A stretch of 64,000 nucleotides of DNA from Nocardia cyriacigeorgica (lineage in GTDB: Bacteria > Actinomycetota > Actinomycetes > Mycobacteriales > Mycobacteriaceae), in the NCBI RefSeq assembly GCF_029868385.1, contig NZ_JARWNX010000051.1:167010-231009 (forward strand), given 5' to 3'. Position numbers and translations under genes: made by a program. How positions within the stretch are numbered: the first letter of the stretch is position 1; each line of letters opens with the position of its first letter. The notes under the pieces were generated by a model, which did not search any database, was not told where the DNA came from, and saw only the letters and a program-made list of their open reading frames with translations. Of this stretch, positions 60,662-64,000 are shown in pieces.

Positions 60662-61762
60662 TCACCGGTGCACGCCGGAGGGCGCGGTACGCGCGGTCGC
60701 CGAGATCGTGCCGCTGCCGATCACCTGATCACCGGCCGCGTCCGGCAGATACAGCACCACCGCCTGGCCACGTGCCACACCGGTCAGCGGTTCGCGCAGC
60801 CGCACCGTCAGCCCCGAACCCGCCGCCTCGGCGACCGCCGGGGCGGTGCCGCCGTGCGCACGCACCTGCACCACGCAGTCGATCGGGCCGTCGGGCGCCG
60901 CACCGGAGGTCCAGATCGCGCGTTCGGCCTCGATCGTCCACACCTGCAACTCATCGGCCGACCCCACCCGGACGGTGCCGGAGTCGGGGTCGATATCGGT
61001 GACGTAGCGCGGCTTGCCGTCGGCGGCGGGGCCGGGCAGGCCCAGGCCCTTGCGCTGGCCGATGGTGAACCCGTGCACACCGTCATGTGTCGCCAGCTCG
61101 GTGCCGTCGGCGTCGACGACCGCACCGGGCCGGATACCGATCTTGGCGCCGAGGAACGCACGCGTGTCACCGGAGGGAATGAAGCAGATGTCGTGGCTGT
61201 CGGGCTTGTTCGCCACGGCGAGCCCGCGTTCGGCGGCTTCCTCACGGATCTGCGGCTTCGGTGTGTCCCCGACCGGGAACATGGCGCGCGAGAGCTGTTG
61301 GGCGGTCAGCACGGCAAGCACATAGGACTGATCCTTGTCCGCGTCGACGGCACGGCGCAGGACGCCGTCGGACAGCCGGGCGTAATGACCGGTGACCACG
61401 GCGTCGAAACCGAGCGCGACCGCGCGGTCGGCCAACGCGGAGAACTTGATCTTCTCGTTGCAGCGCAGACACGGGTTGGGGGTCTCGCCCGCCGCATAGG
61501 CCGCGACGAAATCGTCGATGACGTCCTCTTTGAAACGGTCGGCGAAATCCCAGACGTAGAACGGGATACCGAGCACATCGGCGGCCCGCCGGGCATCACC
61601 GGCGTCCTCCTTCGAGCAGCATCCGCGCGATCCGGTGCGCAACGTGCCCGGTGTCGCCGACAGGGCGAGATGGACTCCGACCACATCGTGTCCGGCTTCG
61701 ACAGCGCGCGCCGCGGCCACCGCCGAATCCACACCACCGCTCATCGCGGCGAGTACCCGCAT
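60662..61762 (-). CDS. mnmA: tRNA 2-thiouridylase
   Basis: A 366-residue PP-loop enzyme that replaces the oxygen at C2 of U34 in tRNA(Glu), tRNA(Gln) and tRNA(Lys) by sulfur. The PP-loop SGGVDSAVAAARAVEAGHD, the catalytic Cys in GETPNPCLRCNEKIKF and the second in DSHDICFIPSGD are intact. The ATG at 61762 overlaps the iscS stop (TGATG), so it is translationally coupled to its sulfur donor. The gene ends with a GC-rich stretch and no clear terminator. Matches Rv3024c. Confidence 0.96.
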   Translation of the reverse strand: MRVLAAMSGGVDSAVAAARAVEAGHDVVGVHLALSATPGTLRTGSRGCCSKEDAGDARRAADVLGIPFYVWDFADRFKEDVIDDFVAAYAAGETPNPCLRCNEKIKFSALADRAVALGFDAVVTGHYARLSDGVLRRAVDADKDQSYVLAVLTAQQLSRAMFPVGDTPKPQIREEAAERGLAVANKPDSHDICFIPSGDTRAFLGAKIGIRPGAVVDADGTELATHDGVHGFTIGQRKGLGLPGPAADGKPRYVTDIDPDSGTVRVGSADELQVWTIEAERAIWTSGAAPDGPIDCVVQVRAHGGTAPAVAEAAGSGLTVRLREPLTGVARGQAVVLYLPDAAGDQVIGSGTISATARTAPSGVHR

Positions 61763-62991
61763 CAGACACCTCCCTTCGCACCGGCCAGACCAGCGGCCCT
61801 GGCTCGTTCGACCACCTGTGGCAACACTTCCAGCAGCGCGCCGATATCGGCGCCGGTGGTGGTGTGCCCCAAAGAAAAACGCAATGAGCCCCGCGCCTGC
61901 CACGGCTCGACACCCATCGCGATCAAGACATGGCTCGGTGAGGCGACACCCGCGTTGCATGCCGAGCCGGTCGAGCATTCGATGCCCGCGGCGTCCAGCA
62001 GCATCAGCAGCGAATCACCCTCGCAGCCGGAGAAGGTGAAATGCGCGTTGCCCGACAGTCTGCGCTCGTCGTGCGGACCGTTCAGCACGACGTCGGGTAT
62101 CAGGTCCCGGACGCCGGATATCAGTTCGTCCCGCAGCCGGGTCAGTTCCATTGTGCGCGTGGGCAGTTCGGCGACGGCCTCGTGCATCGCGGCGGCCAGG
62201 CCGACCGCGCCCGCCACATCGACGGTGCCCGAGCGCAGATCGCGTTCGTGCCCGCCGCCATGCAGCAGCGGCACACACGGGACCTGCCTGCCGAGCAGCA
62301 GTACGCCGATCCCGTGCGGGCCGCCGACCTTGTGCCCGGCGAAACTCGCCGCCGAGAGTCCGCTGGCACCGAAGTCGATCGGCACCTGCCCGACGGCCTG
62401 CACCGCATCGCTGTGCATCGGCACACCGAATTCCTGTGCCACCGCGGACAGTTCGGCGATCGGCTCGATGGTGCCGACCTCGTTGTTGGCCCACATGACG
62501 CTCACCAGCGCGACCTCGCCCGGATGCGCGGCCAACTCCGCCCGCAGCGCGGTCACCGACACCACACCGTCGGCGTCGACGGGCAGCCACGTCACCCGGG
62601 CGCCCTCGTGCTGTTCCAGCCATTCCACGGCGTCGACCACGGCATGATGCTCCACCGCGCTCGCGATGATGCGGTTACACCGCGGATCGGCATCGCGGCG
62701 CGCCCAGTAGATGCCCTTGACGGCGAGATTGTCGCTTTCGGTACCGCCGCCGGTGAAGATCACCTCCGACGGGCGCGCCCCCAGATCGGCGGCGATCGAT
62801 TCGCGCGCCTCCTCGACCCGCCGCCGCGCCGCCCGTCCCGAACCGTGCAGCGACGACGCATTACCGACCAGCCCCAACGCAGCCGTCATCGCCTCGATGG
62901 CGGCAGGCACCATCGGAGTGGTGGCCGCGTGATCGAGGTAGACCGTCTTGGGCGCAGCACCGTAGACCGGACCCGGGAAACCCGACTTCAT
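61762..62991 (-). CDS. iscS: Cysteine desulfurase
   Basis: A 409-residue PLP enzyme that frees sulfur from cysteine as a protein-bound persulfide. YLDHAATTPMVPAAIEAM at the N-terminus, SFAGHKVGGPHGIGVLLL with the PLP Lys, and CSTGSACNAG with the catalytic Cys are present. The active-site Cys loop is as in the longer, IscS-type enzymes. It supplies MnmA, whose gene overlaps its stop, and probably Fe-S cluster assembly, including ilvD. The ATG at 62991 is used. Confidence 0.96.
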   Translation of the reverse strand: MKSGFPGPVYGAAPKTVYLDHAATTPMVPAAIEAMTAALGLVGNASSLHGSGRAARRRVEEARESIAADLGARPSEVIFTGGGTESDNLAVKGIYWARRDADPRCNRIIASAVEHHAVVDAVEWLEQHEGARVTWLPVDADGVVSVTALRAELAAHPGEVALVSVMWANNEVGTIEPIAELSAVAQEFGVPMHSDAVQAVGQVPIDFGASGLSAASFAGHKVGGPHGIGVLLLGRQVPCVPLLHGGGHERDLRSGTVDVAGAVGLAAAMHEAVAELPTRTMELTRLRDELISGVRDLIPDVVLNGPHDERRLSGNAHFTFSGCEGDSLLMLLDAAGIECSTGSACNAGVASPSHVLIAMGVEPWQARGSLRFSLGHTTTGADIGALLEVLPQVVERARAAGLAGAKGGV

Positions 62992-63254
62992 GACCGAACC
63001 AGCCTATCCCACCGCTGACCTGCACATCTTTGGGGTATGACCTCCGTTTTCGCGATTTCTCTCCGAGTGGCCCAGGACGTGCAAGCCGCTATGGGCCCGC
63101 CGATATTCCCGCGAGCCCCGATCCAGCGTCTCAGCGGCGGGCACGCCCTCCACGGGATCGGCCTCCGGCGCGTTCGATGCGGGCGACGGCGGAGCGGACT
63201 TCCGGCGGATTGCCACGGCGGTGGGCACGCCGCGGTTTGATAGATTCCAGCTCC

Positions 63255-63791
63255 GTGGGATCCACAGCGCCCTGGTGGGGGACAAGCATTATCGCGCTCG
63301 GCGGTTCCGCCTTCGGCGTTGTCGTCGCGAGCCTGCTGACGCTGCTGAGCAATCGCACCCAGCGGCTGCGGCTGTCCAGGGACGACAAGCTCGATGTCTA
63401 TCCCCGTTTGGCCGGTGCGGGTCGCGCATTGGCGAATATCCCGGTCTGGCCGAGCGAGCCGGAGACTCTGAATCGAGAATGGAACAGCGTGCTCGAGCTC
63501 GCCGAGCAGGTCGCGTTCCTCGGTTCGGCGCGCGTCAACGCCGCCGTCGAAACCCTCTTGGCGGCGGCGAAGAACCATCGCAGCGTCATCGCCGACATTC
63601 GACGCGACAGCGCACCGGGGCATCGCGACAGCATCGATCGACGCTTTCAGTCGAACTACGTGACATCGGTCACCGGCCTGCGCGACGCGATCGATGATTT
63701 CGTGCGAGCAGGCAGGAAGGAACTCGAAATCCGCGGCACCTACCGCCCCATCGAAGGTGCCACAGACCACACCGACGACAACACACCATGA
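63255..63791 (+). CDS. Unknown single-pass membrane protein
   Basis: A 178-residue protein with one N-terminal helix (IALGGSAFGVVVASLLTLLS) followed by a mostly helical cytoplasmic part (RTQRLRLSRDDKLDVYPRLA, LAEQVAFLGSARVNAAVETL, VTGLRDAIDDFVRAGRKEL). The GTG at 63255 was chosen because TAGATT (63241-63246) lies 8 nt before it and suggests a leaderless start; the frame is open further, but the upstream part is Arg/Pro-rich. It is divergent from iscS. No family is recognised. The 250 bp upstream have no gene that I can support. Confidence 0.65.
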   Translation: MGSTAPWWGTSIIALGGSAFGVVVASLLTLLSNRTQRLRLSRDDKLDVYPRLAGAGRALANIPVWPSEPETLNREWNSVLELAEQVAFLGSARVNAAVETLLAAAKNHRSVIADIRRDSAPGHRDSIDRRFQSNYVTSVTGLRDAIDDFVRAGRKELEIRGTYRPIEGATDHTDDNTP

Positions 63792-63864
63792 CCGCCGACC
63801 ATTCGGTTCCGAACAGTCCGAGCCACCGCCGCCCACCAGGGCTCATGGTAGGATCCCGAGCCTC

Positions 63865-64000
63865 GCAAGCCAGCAAGCCAGCAAGCCAGCAAGCCAGCAA
63901 GCCAGCAAGCCAGCAAGCCAGCAAGCCAGCAAGCCAGCAAGCCAGCAAGCCAGCAAGCCAGCAAGCCAGCAAGCCAGCAAGCCAGCAAGCCAGCAAGCCA
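63865..64000. repeat. Perfect 8-bp tandem repeat GCAAGCCA, at least 17 copies
   Basis: Seventeen exact copies without a mismatch run from 63865 to the last base and continue beyond it. All six frames stay open: the top strand reads ASQQASKP repeats and the bottom strand LACWLAGL repeats. An ATG frame from 63846 (MVGSRASQ) enters the repeat without a ribosome binding site. Because 8 is not a multiple of 3, each change of one copy would shift the frame of any gene spanning it. Confidence 0.95.

Noticed and set aside
60368..62647. 759-codon frame on the plus strand opposite mnmA and iscS
   Set aside because: Spans two genuine genes on the other strand and has no domain.
63670..63996. Minus-strand frame reading LACWLAGL repeats from the octamer
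   Set aside because: Any frame through the 8-bp repeat is open; this says nothing about coding, though a gene beyond the window is possible.
63865..64000. Octamer array as a CRISPR
   Set aside because: No spacers: units are directly adjacent and identical.

Overview
This window comes from a high-GC actinobacterium of the order Mycobacteriales, most likely Nocardia or a close relative. That placement is inference, resting on the GC-rich sequence, many likely leaderless genes (a TANNNT -10 element 5-8 nt before ATG/GTG), F420-type oxidoreductases, and gene order. The core order IclR regulator - F420 oxidoreductase - tRNA-Glu/tRNA-Gln - gltX - FAH - MFS - leuB - serA - ilvC/N/B - PH protein - DoxX - lppZ-like - gatB - pfkA - gatA/C - ACT protein - ligA - MetE-like - mnmA - iscS is, from memory, that of the Rv2989-Rv3025c region of Mycobacterium tuberculosis.

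Layout. 0-9.3 kb: end of an IclR (NdgR-like) regulator, small redox genes, two tRNAs, gltX, an FAH-family enzyme, an MFS exporter, leuB and serA. 9.3-19.7 kb: accessory stretch with a 38-codon amphipathic peptide, an APC permease, HxlR, cold-shock protein, a MoxR/VWA pair, a GlxA-type regulator, a VOC protein, DUF2252, a secreted WDHDRK-repeat protein and a second PPOX/F420-like protein. 19.7-28.5 kb: branched-chain amino acid block (ilvC, ilvN, ilvB with a leader peptide and attenuator, ilvD) plus a PH-domain protein, DoxX and an LppZ-like lipoprotein. 28.5-33.7 kb: gatB, a lipoprotein hydrolase, pfkA, and a class-A beta-lactamase-like lipoprotein whose 3' end lies in a 74-bp tandem repeat. 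34-49.5 kb: a signalling/envelope block in which two 'histidine kinase - response regulator - transmembrane Ser/Thr kinase' triplets flank an ABC/FtsX exporter, followed by a secreted phospholipase A2-like protein and a membrane alpha/beta hydrolase. 49.5-64 kb: SRPBCC protein, gatC-gatA, ACT protein, an operon-like trio with a degenerate AAA15-type ATPase, a flavoprotein, an MFS pseudogene, ligA, a MetE-like protein, mnmA, iscS, a membrane protein and a perfect 8-bp repeat (17 copies) that runs off the window.

How they work together. Four steps of Ile/Val/Leu synthesis (ilvB/N, ilvC, ilvD, leuB) and the entry to serine (serA) are encoded here, with ilvBNC probably attenuated by Leu/Val supply. 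A translation theme also recurs: gltX sits beside tRNA-Gln and tRNA-Glu, and GatCAB, which converts Glu-tRNA(Gln) to Gln-tRNA(Gln), is encoded as split gatB and gatCA. MnmA and IscS supply the 2-thiouridine of Glu/Gln/Lys tRNAs. No rRNA, CRISPR array, transposase or prophage gene was seen.
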